Shown: piece by piece, positions 1 to 12,900 of the stretch
Layout: every line of letters starts with the position of its first letter
Numbering within the stretch: the first letter of the stretch is position 1
NCBI RefSeq assembly: GCF_002878395.1
Contig: NC_061122.1
Location: forward strand, 78,569,454 to 78,633,453
Source of the DNA: Capsicum annuum
Lineage: Eukaryota > Streptophyta > Magnoliopsida > Solanales > Solanaceae
Direction of reading: 5' to 3'
DNA length: 64,000 nucleotides
Made by a program: the position numbers and the translations under genes
The notes under the pieces: generated by a model
Database searches by the model: none
Told to the model about the DNA's origin: nothing
The model's input: only the letters and a program-made list of their open reading frames with translations

Positions 1-1171
1 AAATCCTCAACTACCCACAAACCATATACCCTAATCCTCGACCTCGAAACTATCTTATCTAGGATCGTGTCCTCTGTTGGACGGAGATGTGCTATGTCTC
101 GTCTATTCATCTCTCTCCAATTCTTCTTCAATTTGCCTCTATATTTCCATAGACCTATCACTGCCAACCTCTTGCACCTTCCCATTGAGCATTTGTGTTC
201 CTCCTCTTCACATGCCTGAACCATCCCAGTTTCATTTCTTGCATCTTTCCACCACTAAGGTCACTCCTACTGTGACTCATCATTCATAATCTTGTCTCTC
301 CTACTATGCTCACACACCCATCTAAGCATCCTCATTGTCGCTATATTCATTTTTTGAACACGTGAGTTGTTGATTGACCACTCTACCCCAATAACATAGT
401 CAATCAACCGACCACTCAATAAAACTTATTTTAAAGTCTCGGAAGCACCTTTTTATCACAGAGGACACCGAATGTGAGTTTTCATCCATCCACCCCACTC
501 CATTAAGACGTTTAACATCATCGTCAATCTCCCATTTCCTTGAACTATAGACCCGAGACAGTTGAAGCTTCCACTTTTGGGGATGACTTGTGAATCAATC
601 CTCACTTTTGTATCTGTCTCATATGTTACGTCACTGAACTTGCACTTTGTGTACTTCGCTCCAATATATTGTGTAAAATCATTATCAATCTCCCCATTTC
701 GTTGAATTATTAACTCAAGATACTTGAAGCTTCCTCTCTTAAGGATGACTTGTGAATCAGTCCTCTTGTATCTGCCTTATGCATTGCAACACTAAACTTG
801 CACTTTGTGTACTCTAATCTTAGTCTTGCTCAACCTAAATCCTTTAGATTCTAGGGTTTGTCTCCAAACCACCAATCTAACATTTACCATGTGTTTCATT
901 AATCAATACTATGTCATTTGCAAATAACAAACACCATGGCACCTCTCCGTGAATGTCTTTTCAATTCATCCATCACCAAGACAAATAAAAGTGGACTAAT
1001 AGTTGATCCTCGGTGCAAACCCCATCTCGATTTAAAAAATGTTTCAAGTCTTCATCCATTGTTCTCACTCGAGTCGCGACACCATCGTACATGTTCTTAA
1101 TCACTCTAATGTTTGCCACACACAGGTACACCTTTAGACTCCAAGCGTCTCCATAGAACCTTCCTTGGGAC
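1..1171 (-). mobile_element. RTE-type LINE fragment (3' half of reverse transcriptase)
   Basis: This matches, base for base over long stretches, the better preserved RTE copy at 11400-12395 in the same orientation: both carry the end of the RT domain and the 3' untranslated part. The copy is cut by the window edge on the left and is 5'-truncated near 1171, where homology ends after the segment equal to 12395. It is full of indels, so no long frame survives; plus-strand ORFs here are antisense artefacts. Confidence 0.85.
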
Positions 1172-1177
1172 TGGAAA

Positions 1178-1300
1178 TGTTATTAGGATACATTAACTAC
1201 ATTATTACATTAAGTCCTATTTATAGACGCTATATTACAAGCCTTTTCCACGTAAGACACTACATATAATCATATTCCTATTTAATTTCTAACTATTAGT
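1178..1300 (-). repeat. Solo or fragment copia LTR
   Basis: Read on the minus strand the segment contains GTCTATAAATAGGA followed by a TAATGTAATAAT-like stretch, and ends in AACA. This follows the order of the LTRs of the copia element at 22700-25331, including the TATA-like TATAAATA. The initial TG is mutated and I find no target-site duplication. Confidence 0.45.
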
Positions 1301-1339
1301 ATAATACCAATCCTCCCAATGTGTTTGTTAGTTGCTAAA

Positions 1340-2990
1340 TGCTTGGCACCTCATTAACTGAAAAAATCTAACTATTCCTCTGGTTAATATGTAGCTCAAA
1401 GATAGCTTCAAACAAGATCAAAATAACTCTTAAATACTTCACTTGGCTCTCATTTGACTCGCAAATTAGTAGTGTATCATCTGCATAATAAAGGTAAGTT
1501 AACTTCAACCTGGAAATTAGACTATTTGCCATATTGAACCCCCCTAATTCATTCATTACCATTAGCAGTTTTTATCATATTGTCAACCCCCCCCCCCCCA
1601 GTATAAATAGAAAAGGTGAGACAGGGTCGGAAGTGTGATGCGGAAAAAAGCGACAAGGCTCTGTATCACGCATTATGCGATGCGTGATGCAATGCGACCG
1701 CATCATTGAAGTGAAGCGCAATTTAATAAAAAAATACATATAGAGCATTCAAATAGTAAGTTATAACTGAAAAGACCACAACAACTATATAATCAACAAT
1801 AAAGACAATATATTTAAGCAAAAGTTCTAATGAAACACCAACAAATCAGTTCAACAAAGCAAAACAGACCCAAAAAAAAAAAATTCAAATCTAAATTAAT
1901 AATGGTTCAATCTAAAACTTTTTTAGTTCATTAAGATTGTCCAATTCTTCTATTCCTTAAGTATCAACATAATGCTCATCATCTTCAACTTCCTCATCTT
2001 CCTCATCTCCTGTTGAAGTAGCAACTTCTTTTCCCTTATCATGTGAGCTTGAAGTACTACCCCTTAAGCCATAACGACGCTCATCAACTCCACTTGGTCG
2101 CAGCTTTAATGGAGAAAGAGTTGTTGCAGCGCAGCTTCAGTGGAGAAGTAGAGAAGAGAGAAGAACGCAGGTCAAAAAAAACGTAAAATTTTAATCGATC
2201 TTTTCTTACACTTTTGACCCTTTTTTTTTAATTTAAAAATTGCCCATACAAAAAATTCACTTCCAACCCCTTTTTAATTTAAAAATTGCCCAAAAATAAA
2301 AAAATCCATAATGCAATCACATCGCATCGCATTAAGCAACAGGGCTTGATGCACCCGCAATTCTCAAATTGCACCGCATCAAAGATGCGACTCGCTGGGA
2401 GCCCACATCGCATCAGCGCATAATGCGATGATGCGGTCGCATCTCTGAACACTGGATCACCTTGTCTCAATCCTATTTGAGAGGGGAAAATACCTGCAGG
2501 AGTACCATTGATTAAGCTGAAGAACTTGACTGTACTTATATAGAATCTGATCCAACTCACCGATTTCCTTCCAAGACCCATTTTATGAAGAACACGTAAC
2601 AGAAAGTCCAGTTCACATGGTTATATACCTTCTCAATGTCAAGTTTGCACATTATTCTTGGAATCTTCTCCTTGATACTGGAGTATTTACATGTGTTAGC
2701 AATTAGGACAGCATATGTGTTTCGTCTACCTTTTATAAGGATCAGCTGTCGTGAATTTACCAGTGTATGCATCACTATTTTTAGCCTTTCTGTGAACAAC
2801 TTACGTATCAACTTAAAGATACTTCTAATGCCCCTTAACTCCTTGGCTCTATTCTTTTAAGGGATAAGAGCCATATATGTAGCATTGAAGCTCTTTTCAG
2901 AAAACTTCGGAGAACGGAAAATCTGAATAGTTGCCATTATATCGGCCCTGACCACTTGTCAGCACTTTTATGTGAAGTTAAACCATTAAA
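1340..2990 (-). mobile_element. L1-type LINE fragment, RT domain, interrupted by a hAT-like element
   Basis: Translated minus-strand pieces give typical plant L1 reverse-transcriptase motifs in order: ADIMA..., a SFNATYMALIPKK-like motif near 2880, IKGRR near 2730, LINGTPAG..GLRQGDP near 2470-2520, then after the 1622-2454 insertion SPFLFIL and YYADDTLLICES near 1460-1490. YADD is the catalytic motif. Frames are broken throughout, so this is a dead fragment. The insertion falls directly after the GDP motif. Confidence 0.85.
1622..2454 (-). mobile_element. GATGCG-rich non-autonomous hAT-like element, copy 1
   Basis: It shares its ends and inner sequence with the copies at 44388-45118 and 45679-46437: one end reads CAGTGTT when read inward (right end here), the other is a mutated version. 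Both subterminal zones are full of GCGATGCG/CGCATCGC words. On the minus strand 1960-2050 encodes a short acidic tail (DEEDEEVEDDEHYV) with a stop codon, which could be the last piece of a lost transposase. I find no clean target-site duplication here, but the L1 reading resumes on both sides. Confidence 0.75.
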
Positions 2991-3040
2991 ACATGGAATT
3001 TAATGGTGGAAAGTAGAACTACTTATCATTAAATTGTAGT

Positions 3041-3598
3041 GGGGTTTTTTTTTTGGATAAGGTAAGTATATTTCATTAATAAACAAAGCCGAGTTGGCCA
3101 TATACAATGGAAAAAACAAAAAGTAAAGAATCTACAAAATCTGATTCCCTACTAAGTCCACCCATTCTTCTATACAACTAGGAATATTAAGGGTGCACCA
3201 AAAGTATATGAGAGACCGGAGGCGATTACTCACCTTAGAAAAACCATACTCTACCCCCTCAAAAGCCCTCCTATTTCTCTCTCTCTGTCCAAACAACCCA
3301 CATCAATGCAAGAGGGACCAAATTCCGAGCCTTACGCCTTCTCCTAATCCCTCTTCGCCGACAAAACACTAGCTCTTTCACAGATTTTGGCATTACCCAA
3401 GAAACTTCGAACCAATGAAGCATATCCCACCATAATCTCAGGATAGACACAATGAATGAGAAGATGATCCACTTCTTCCCCTGTTTCTTTACACATGAAA
3501 CACTAGCTAACATAAACAACCTTGTGATTTCTAAGATTCTTCGCCGTCAAAATCACCCCTCTAGATGCTAGCCAAGAGAAAAAACACACCTTCCTTGG
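3041..3598 (-). mobile_element. 5'-truncated L1 LINE insertion with target-site duplication
   Basis: A perfect 14-bp duplication CATTAAATTGTAGT flanks it at 3027-3040 and 3599-3612. Next to the left copy lies T10, the poly(A) tail of a minus-strand insertion. The coding part is an L1 C-terminal zf-RVT-like region: minus-strand reading gives C-K-E-T-G-E-E-V-D-H-L-L-I-H-C followed by W-rich sequence, with frameshifts. This is a textbook target-primed insertion. Confidence 0.9.
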
Positions 3599-3706
3599 CA
3601 TTAAATTGTAGTTTTTATACTTAATTATGTTAATGAAAATGCTTAAAGGGATGGTGAGTCCGGATGCTGGTCACAAATCCTTGTGAAATTTCGGGTCATG
3701 ATAAAT

Positions 3707-3822
3707 CAACAACAACATACCCAGTGTATTCCCACATAGTGGGGTCTGGGGAGGGTAAAGTGTACGAAAACCATACCACTACTTCAGGTGAAGTAGAGAG
3801 GCTGTTTCCGATAGACTCCCCA
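3707..3822 (-). mobile_element. Very short RTE 3'-tail insertion
   Basis: Only 116 bp of the RTE 3' end is present, starting with (CAA)n on the plus strand, the complement of the (TTG)n tail. It is flanked by GTCATGATAAAT (3695-3706) and GTCGTGATAAAT (3823-3834), an 11/12 match. The duplication shows it is a separate, strongly 5'-truncated insertion and not a relic of a longer element. It lies in intron 10, about 60 bp past the exon 10 donor. Confidence 0.85.
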
Positions 3823-3883
3823 GTCGTGATAAATATAAAAGCAAAATTTTAAGAAGTCTAAAGCACCACATGGAGATCCTTAC

Positions 3884-3970
3884 TTCAACATGGTACCAAG
3901 AATAATGACTCCAAACAAATTGAGCCCACCCAATCCAATGACCAATGCCCTTTCTGATGAGCTTGTTTTG
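3884..3970 (-). CDS. Exon 10 of the plastid-protein gene
   Basis: The acceptor ATGCAG lies at 3973-3971 side and the donor is GTAAGG after 3884. The exon completes Ser365 (AG|C), then encodes [15 protein letters not shown] and on to GTML, a hydrophobic probable membrane helix, and leaves two bases (AA) for the next exon. No following exon is recognisable in 1-3883, so intron 10 runs off the window. Confidence 0.85.
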
Positions 3971-6900
3971 CTGCATTGCAAATACTCATGTTAGAGAACC
4001 CAAATCCACAAGAAATCAAAATTTACCAGCAACTAACACAAATTATACCTAAATTGCCACTTCTTTTCTTGAAGAAATCTTTCAACCTGTCCAACCCAGT
4101 CAGTCCATCTTTTTCCTACATACTCCTTCCTTCCACTCCTTTGTGGAGCAGCCGTACGCTGAAGTGACGGAAATCGGTACAGGATATTTCCCTGGAAAAA
4201 TAATTTATATGAACGAGAACACGAGAATATTGCTGTAAAGAGATCTTTTGGCACACAACGAAGAGAAAGAGACATCAAAAGCGCCTCAACAGCCATGCCT
4301 TTAAACTATTTTGTTTGCCTCAGTAGCTCTTTAAATCAATCTTACCACAGCACCCCATGATGTTAGCTCCTATAAGACACTTTGAAGATGTTTAAATTTT
4401 GGCACCAAGCTTGCAGGCAAATGTCAATGACACCAACAATAGCAAATAGCTCAAATCAACCATTATTTTAAAATTCTCTGAGCCCTAAAGTTGAAATTTC
4501 AATCAAGATGAGAAAAACTAATTTACACAGTGATTTGTGCTCTTTATACTAGAATGCAGAAACAACCCTTTAACAGATATTGCGAAAGAAAAAAGGAAGA
4601 TCAAATGACACAGAAGTTTACATTGTCTTGCATATTATAACACTCTCTTTCATAGTCCCCTTGGTTCTTTTAGTTCAACTCCTTATTTCATTTAAATTGT
4701 TGATGTCTAAATCCTGATAAATTTAATTAAAAAGTCAGAAATGACTTCTTTATCCCAAATATTGAGCTTTGTTACCCAAATTTGAAGATTAGGAAAAAGA
4801 CTTGGCTCTGTTCAAAGCTTGGACAATATATTTGACCTCTCCAGATATCCTCTTAGGGTAAGAATATGATAATTGACGCTCTCTCAAACAGCTCAACATT
4901 ATGAGTTGGATCCAAATAGAGCTCAGGTGCAAATTTGAGATTAGTATGTTACACTTTAGGCAGATTCTTTAGAATATTTTGAACTATCAATACAATTATA
5001 ATATCCATCTTAAAACGAATCAACACAAGTACAATGCATTTTGAAAATTCCAGGAATCAGAGTCACGAGTCTAAATGAAATGGCTGGCAAAGGCAAGAGT
5101 GTCGGCAATGGGGTTAATTGAAATGAGGAGATAAAAATTGATGGGCCAACTGACAAACTTAGGGAAGTTCAATAACTTCTGGTGTCTGTCACCCAGAACC
5201 AGGTTTCAGAAATGACAATAGAGACTTCAACAACATATCAAGTCTGACCCCACAATTGGTGTCTGGGGAGGGTGGGCTGTACGTAGACGAACCCCTACGT
5301 TGTGTGAGGTAGAGAGACTGTTTCAGAAGCTAAAACTGATCCTCATAATTTTCTTGAAGCCAAGGTTGCACAAGGGAAGACACCAAATTCTTTTCCAAAG
5401 CTATGCACATACATAAAGACATCACCCATACTAATCCGACGGACGAATTCAAATAAAAACATATCATGAATAAAGCTCTCACATACTTCCTCATCTACTT
5501 CTGGCTGCCCATCAAACCGTAGAAGCACCGGAAGGACGTATGACTCATCATCCTGTCAAAGAAAACCATAGGTAATTCAAATGTCAATTCTCAGATCAGG
5601 AGTAAGATAACAAAGTGCATATAAGCACAAAGATAAAGCAAGATAAGACATTTAATAAACTATTAAGTAGGTGTTTGGACATGCGATCATCTAATGATTT
5701 CAAATTAGCGCTTGGACATGCGATCATCTAATGATTTCAAATTAGCGCTTGAACATGCAATTTGGGGTCCTAATTTGCAATCATGACTTCATATCCCAAA
5801 TTCTCAAAAAAGAAAAAAAAAAAGAAAAGAAAAAAAACATGATTTGGGATTGCACATCGTGATTTCAACCTTTTTAAATACAAAATTTGACCCATAAGTT
5901 TATACAACAATAAGATACCCAGCGAAATCCCACAAGTGAGGTCTGGGGAAGGTAGAGTGTTTGCAGACCTTACCACTACCTCGCGGGGGTAGAGAGACGG
6001 TGTCCAAAAGACCCTCGGCTCAAATGCAGTGAAAACAAGTACAAAGAGGAAACAGTGAAGAAAATATAGCAACTACCCAGTAAGCAGTGCAATGCCTACA
6101 AGAAAGGAACAAGAACAACAACAAAATAGTGCGATAATCGAAAACACAACAACCGATGATTAATGTCCAACAAGAACTACAATAATACGGTTAGTACAAC
6201 GACAAACACCAACCAGCCTAAGCCCTCAAAAAGTAAGACAACACTCCACTACCTACTAACCTCTACCCTAATTCACGTCCCCCACACCCTCTTATCTAAG
6301 GTCATGTCCTCGATAACATAAAGTAGCGCCATATCCTATCTAAATACCTCTCTCCAATACTTCTTCGGCCTACCCCTACCTCTCTTCGTACCTTCTATAT
6401 CCATCCTCTCGTTCCTCCTCACTTGAGTGGCCGCTCATCTCCTCTTCACATGTCTAAACCATCTCAATTTTGCTTTCCTCATCTTGTCCATCATGGAGGC
6501 CACTCTCACCTTATCTCGAATATCCTCATTTCGAATCTAATCGCTCCTAGTATGTCCACACATCCACCTCAGCATCCTCATCTCCACAACATGCATCTTC
6601 TGGACATGAGATCTTTTGACTAGCCAACACTCAGCCCCATACAACAATGTTGGTCAAACCACAAACTTACCTCGAGTTTCGGAGGTACCTCTTGCAGAAA
6701 AATCATCATTTTAAATTTTGCAAAAAAGACTGATGCTCAACGTGAAGAGATAATCTATACGACGTGAAAGGATTATATTAAAAAATAACTAGTTACTATT
6801 ATCGCTGACTGGTGGATCTATAAAATTATGAGCATTTGAAAATTTGTAATCGCAAACACTAATTTATAAAAGGAAATAAATATATTCAATTAATCAATGC

Positions 6901-9900
6901 AGTGTTCTAGGATATTACGATATCCTATATACGAACTATGGTGTGTTTTTCATGTTTACGAGAAAAAGTACAATTTAAAAAGTCCAAATTGCACGTCCAA
7001 ATAAAACTTCAATTTCATATCAAATGATTTCATACCGCATGTCCAAACAAGTCTCAAGAATGACAAAAACCTTAAGTATAACTAAAACGCATAAACATGA
7101 CTCTCATGATTACCAGATATTCACAATGCTCAATGAACTTAACAATAGTTTTCCTAAAAATGCCACCGCAACAAAAATTATAGGACTACTTTGGCTGTGG
7201 AAGGGGAAAGGAAAAGCAAAAACGTAATGGACAGGAAATCCAACATGTGAGTCATGTAAGACCCATCAAGTACCGTTTTGTTAGGAATCTCCACATCAAG
7301 AAAGGGAGCAAGTTCTTCGGCAGCAACAACGCCACCATTTGATGATATATACTGCCCTACCTGAAAAAGTTTTTAGACAATGATAATTATTATATTGCTA
7401 GATATATCTGTTATAACATAAAAAATGTAATAGTTTGTGACAACACATACATTAACCTTTTTTTTATGAAGTAGATATTACTAAAAAGCATCAAGCAGAT
7501 GCGCAGGTTACAGAAGAGATTAATAACACTAGGGAGCTGACAAACTCCAAGAAAAAGATGAGTGTTATTAACAGGGGAAGGTAAACCCAACTAAAAAGAT
7601 TAACCAAATATCTAGCCTTCATGGAGCAACTTAAATTTGAGAAGGCACTAGAACATCTGTGATATAATTTCTCTGTCCATATACACCAAAAAATGCACCA
7701 CCTACACTGAACTAGTAAAGTCACAAAGTAAATATGATAGAAACTAAGACGAAAAAAAGATGAGAATGAAACTTTACCAGTTAAATAAAGTGCAAGGATC
7801 TTAAACACTATATTAACCAATAACCAAGTTCGCATGGAGCGGACAAATCTCCAAATACAAAGATAATGATAGTTCTTCTCTCTTCCAAAATTCTACAGAT
7901 ACATCTATTTAAACTAACACATAAAAATAACTTCCAATACATAGACAAACAGTTCATGTTGCAGATAAATACTATAGCTAACTACTGATACTACTAATAG
8001 ATAGCTGCTGCTATCCTACTGAAACTAAGAAACTAAGAAACTAAGATACATTATCTTCACATGCTAAAGGAGCAGTCATATCAGATGCATTATCTCCACA
8101 TGCTGAAGGAGCAGTCATAACAGTGCATCCCCTTGAAAAGTCGCCTTGTCCTCAAGGCGAAAAGAAGGAAATTGTGTGTTCACCTCTTGCATTAATCCAA
8201 ATATGCGAAAGTTCCAGGGTTGCAGCAATGACACTTGTCTCCACAACGGTAGCATACACCTTTTTCTCGGTGAATTTGTTGTTCAAAATTTAGTGGGCGG
8301 ATGTTTGGAAGAGATGATTGTTGAAAAAAGCATGTAACTGGTTGACGGAATGATTGAAAATTATAGGATTCTTGAGCAGTCGGAAAGGAAATTCCAATTG
8401 ATGAAGGCCATGATACAGAAGGCCAATCGGTACCCTTATTGGACCGATTTGATCCATGTTTTCCTTCATATTCTAAAGATAGACTCATTGCCTTATACAC
8501 AGATCGAGGCTTGTGAATCTTAACGTCCACAAGGTCTTCTTTGAGCCCACTAACGAAAACTCCAAGCACATAGTGTTCAAGCCAATGTTGCACATGCGTT
8601 GCCCGTTTTGCAAAGTCTTGCCTATACCCAAACACTGATCCAGTCTGCTGGATACCACACAGGTGTTGGATTTTAAAACTCAGTGGGTCCGCAATTTACT
8701 TGCATAATTATAACCAACTCATCCCAGTCATAAACTGGTTCATAATTTTCTTGCATAAAGATCCAATGCATCTCCTTCAATGTCTTATGACCGACTCATC
8801 CCAGTCATAAATGGTCCTTTCACTGTTGATCCTAGCAAAAAAATCCAATGCATCTCCTTACAAAGACATTGAAGCCACATCAACCTTGCTATCACGAGGT
8901 GTCTTGATAATATTGAAAATACTTGTCTACTTTCAGAATCCAACCTCTAGGATCTCCTCCCTCATACTTTAGAAATTTCACTCTTGTGTGTGAACGTCTA
9001 TAAGTTTCTGGATGCCTCCAAGTGCTATCACTTTCGCCCTCTTTAAGTAAAATTTTAGATTTTCCTCATTGATTCTAACTGTTTTGTGCTTTCAATGCAG
9101 CCACATCAGCAGCCAAAGCATTCATGGCTCCCAATTTTGCTGCTATAGTGGTCAATTGTTGGCCGATCTGATCAGGAGTCGACATGATAGGTTCGCTATG
9201 ATAGGTTCGTTGTGGGAAGCATTTGTTCGTGTGTTAACCATGGCAGATCTTACTGCTCTGATACCAATGATAGAAACTAAGATGAAAAAGAGATGAGAAT
9301 GAAACTTTACTAGTTAAATAAAGTGCAAGGATCTTAAATACAATATTAACCAATAACCAAGTCTGTATGGAGTGGACAAATCTCCAAAGACAAAGATAAT
9401 GATAATACTTTTTCTTCTCTCTTCCAAAATTCTACAGATACAGTAATTTATACTAATACACAAAGATAACTTCCAATGACAAACAGTTACTTCTGTAGAT
9501 AACTACTATAGGTAACTACTAATAGATAACTATTTCTATCCTATCTGAAACTAAGTGTGTGGCCATGAAAACTAAAAGTTTTTGGAGTTGGAATAACATT
9601 TTCATTCATCAAGAACTGTTCTTCCATACTGTCCCATGGGAAAGAGAGACTGTAGGACTGAAGCCATCTTCGGGTAGCTATAACACGAGTCGAAAAACGT
9701 ACCCACTAGAACAGCAAATGGTAAGTCCCTGTCTCTAGCGGATTGCCCAGGGAAGTCAGAAAGGAATGGACATCATAGTAGAGAACGCGAGCCGGGAGGG
9801 ATGCTCGCATTTCCTTCTCGTCGAGGCCAGACTAAACCAAAGATTGCAGCTAGACAGCCACCACTGCATTCCTATGTTTTACGGCCTTTATCGACTACCG

Positions 9901-12900
9901 TCGATCGACGAAAGGCACCCCTTAATGAATCGAATGGTCCTTCGACCTTCGTTTGATTCCAACGACCGACATAGATCTCATGAGACCGGCCCACTATTAC
10001 TACGAAAAAAGCCCTACCCTCTCCTTACAATGGCTTTCAGCTCCTTTCCTTCGCTACTAGGAAAGTAAGCAACTTCTATTAGCGCTGGACCTTGAGTCGA
10101 ATTGATCGTCTTTTTTTGGTTGAAGTAGCCACGACTTTGGCCGTAATCAGTTTAAACCCATAAACCCAGTCCACTTACAGCCATGTTAATCAAAATGACT
10201 AAGTTTAATGACTTGGTCAGTCACTAGCCCTCGTATTATAAGATTCTCTCACCCTATGGTCGACATTCCATTTCCTGAATCAACCTAGTGTACGCCACGG
10301 GCACCCCTCTAGCCTCCAAATACCTCCACAGAATCTCCCTAAGAACTTTGTCATATGCCTTCTCAAGATCAATAAACACCATGTGCAAGTCCTTCCTCTC
10401 CCAAAACTGCTTCACTAATCTCCTCACAAGGAGAATGGCCTCAGTAATCGAGCGACCTGGCATGAAACCGAACTGATTCTCAGAGATAGTCACGATCCTT
10501 CTCAGCCTCAACTCTACCACCCTTTCCCAAAACCTTCATAGTATGACTCAACAACTTAATACCTCTATAGTTGTTGCAACTCTGGATATCTCCCTTGTTC
10601 TTATATAATGGAATTATCGTACTCCACCTCCACGCTTCAGGCATCTTCGCCACCCTAAAAATGATGTTAAACAACTTTGTCAACCACTTCAAACCTGTCC
10701 CGCTAGTGCTCTTCCAAAAATCAACTGGAATCCCATTTGGCCCCATCGCCCTACCCCGACACATCCTGCGAATAGCCCCCTTAACCTCCTCAACCTTGAT
10801 ACGCCTACAATAACCATAATTGCGACACTCCTCAGATTTCTCCAAGTCCCCCAACAGGAAACCTTTGTCCCCTGCGTCATTCAAAAAGTTTATGGAAATA
10901 GGACTGCCACCTCTTCCTAATGAGGGCATCCTCAACCAACACTGTACCATCCTCTCCCTTGATGCACTTCACTTGGTCAAGGTCACGAGCCTTCCGCTCC
11001 CTGGCCTTGGCAAGCCTAGACAACTTCTTATCCCCGTTTTCCTCCTACAAGGCCGCATACAACAACAACAAACCCAGTGTATTCCCACCTAGTGGAGTCT
11101 GGGGGGTAAGATGTACGCAGTCCATACCTCTACCTCTGATGAAGTAGAAAGGCTGTTTCCGAAAGACCCCCGGCTCAAGGCACGAGATACCACACAAACA
11201 CATAGTAAAGCACAGAAGCAGATTACATAACATAAATACGGCACCCATAAGTATTATAAAACCGAGGAAAGCAGAGGAAAGCACACAGATTCGTAATAAA
11301 AAATGGAACACGGAACACGGAATCATAACAGGAATAAAACCCCCACCAAGTAATTCCCTACACTAGCGACCCAAACTGGCCCTAATCCTCTGCCGTAATT
11401 CACGTCTTCCAGATCTTCCTATCTAGGGTCATGTCCTCGGTGAGCTGTAACTATTCCATGTCCCGCCTAATCACCTCACCCCAGTACTTCTTCGGCCTAC
11501 CCCTACCCCGCCTGAAACCATCCAACGCTAGCCTCTCACATCTACGGACCGGGGCATCCATGCCCCTCCTCTCCACGTGTCCGAACCATCTCAATCGTGC
11601 TTCCCGCATCTTGCACTCCACTGAAGTCACACCAACCTTCTCTCGGATAGTCTCATTCCGAACTCTATCCCCTCTAGTCAGTCCACACATCCAGCGCAAC
11701 ATCCGCATTTCTGCCACCTTCATTTTTTGGATGTGGGAGTTCTTAACTGGCCAACACTCCGCTCCATACAGCAAGGCCGGACGGACTACCACCCTGTAGA
11801 ATTTGCCTTTAAGCTTGGGCGGCACCTTCTTATCACACAGCACCCCCGACGCGAGTTTCCACTTCATCCATCCCGCCCCAATACGGTGCGAGACATCCTC
11901 GTCAATCTCACCGTTACTCTGGATCACGAACCCAAGATACTTGAACTTATCCCTCTTACATACCTCCTGTGCTTCCAGCTTCACTACTACCTCATTCTCC
12001 CGCCTCACGTCATTAAACTTATATTCCACATACTCTGTCTTGCTTATGCTCACCCTGAACCCTTTAGACTCAAGAGTTCGCCTCCACACCTCTAATTTGA
12101 CATTCACACCCCCTCGAGTCTCATCTATCAAAACAACATCGTCTGCAAAAAGCATACACCACGGCACCTCCCCTCGAATACGCCGCGTCAACACATCCAT
12201 CACCAACGCAAACAAAAAGGGACTAAGAGTAGATCCTTGATGCAATCCTGTCAGGACAGTGAAATGCTCTGAGTCTCCTCCCGCCGTCCTCACCTGGGTT
12301 TTCGCTCCATCATACATATCCTTAATTACTCTGATATATGCCAGCGGTACTCCACTCACCTCCAAGCATCTCCAAAGCACCTCCCTGGGGACTTTGTCGT
12401 AAGCCTTTTCCAGGTCGATAAACACCATGTACCGGGCATAAATCCGAACTGGTTTTCCGAAATAGACACTATCCGTCTCAGCCTCACCTCGACCACTCTC
12501 TCCCAGATCTTCATAGCGTGACTCAATAACTTAATCCCCCTATAGTTATTGCAACTCTGAATGTCCCCCTTATTCTTATAGAGAGGGATCATGGTACTCC
12601 ACCTCCACGCCTCGGGCATCTTTGCCGTCTTGAAGATTTCATTAAACAATCCAATCAACCACCTTACACCAGCCTCTCCAACGAACTTCCAAAACTCCAC
12701 CGGTATCTCATTCGGCCCTGTCGCCCTACCCCTTCGCATCCTGCGGACAACCTGTCTAACCTCTTCTACCTTAAAACGTCTACAATAGCTAAAATCCCGA
12801 CACTCCTCTGAGTGCTCCAGTTCCCCTAACACAATAGTTCTATCCCCTTCGTCATTCAAGAGCCTATGGAAGTACGACTGCCATCTCTTCTTAATGTGGC

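Larger units (their letters stand above)
5553..7273 (-). other. Intron 7 (1,721 bp) with a MITE split by an RTE fragment
   Basis: Most of this intron is one MITE whose ends lie at about 5671 and 7053, opened by an RTE 3' fragment at 5905-6712. The remaining 7054-7273 shows nothing recognisable. Confidence 0.7.

Noticed and set aside
77..1100. Plus-strand ORFs at the left edge
   Set aside because: They are antisense to an RTE fragment.
1614..2462. 8-bp duplication around hAT-like copy 1
   Set aside because: Flanks AGGTGAGA and GATCACCT agree only as inverted words, which comes from the L1 target sequence itself.
1..3883. Further 3' exons of the plastid-protein gene
   Set aside because: I searched the minus strand between the repeats for the expected C-terminal coding blocks and found none, so they should lie outside the window.
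5675..5760. CRISPR-like or satellite array
   Set aside because: Only two and a bit 37-bp units without spacers; it is a local tandem duplication in a MITE.
7491..7835. 114-codon minus-strand ORF
   Set aside because: It runs across the LTR boundary at 7735 and shows no motif; the T-run at 7458 hints at an L1 tail but I could not confirm it.
9766..10068. 100-codon ORF as a protein gene
   Set aside because: It lies in the mitochondrial-looking segment and resembles no known gene; a chance frame in balanced-GC DNA is more likely.
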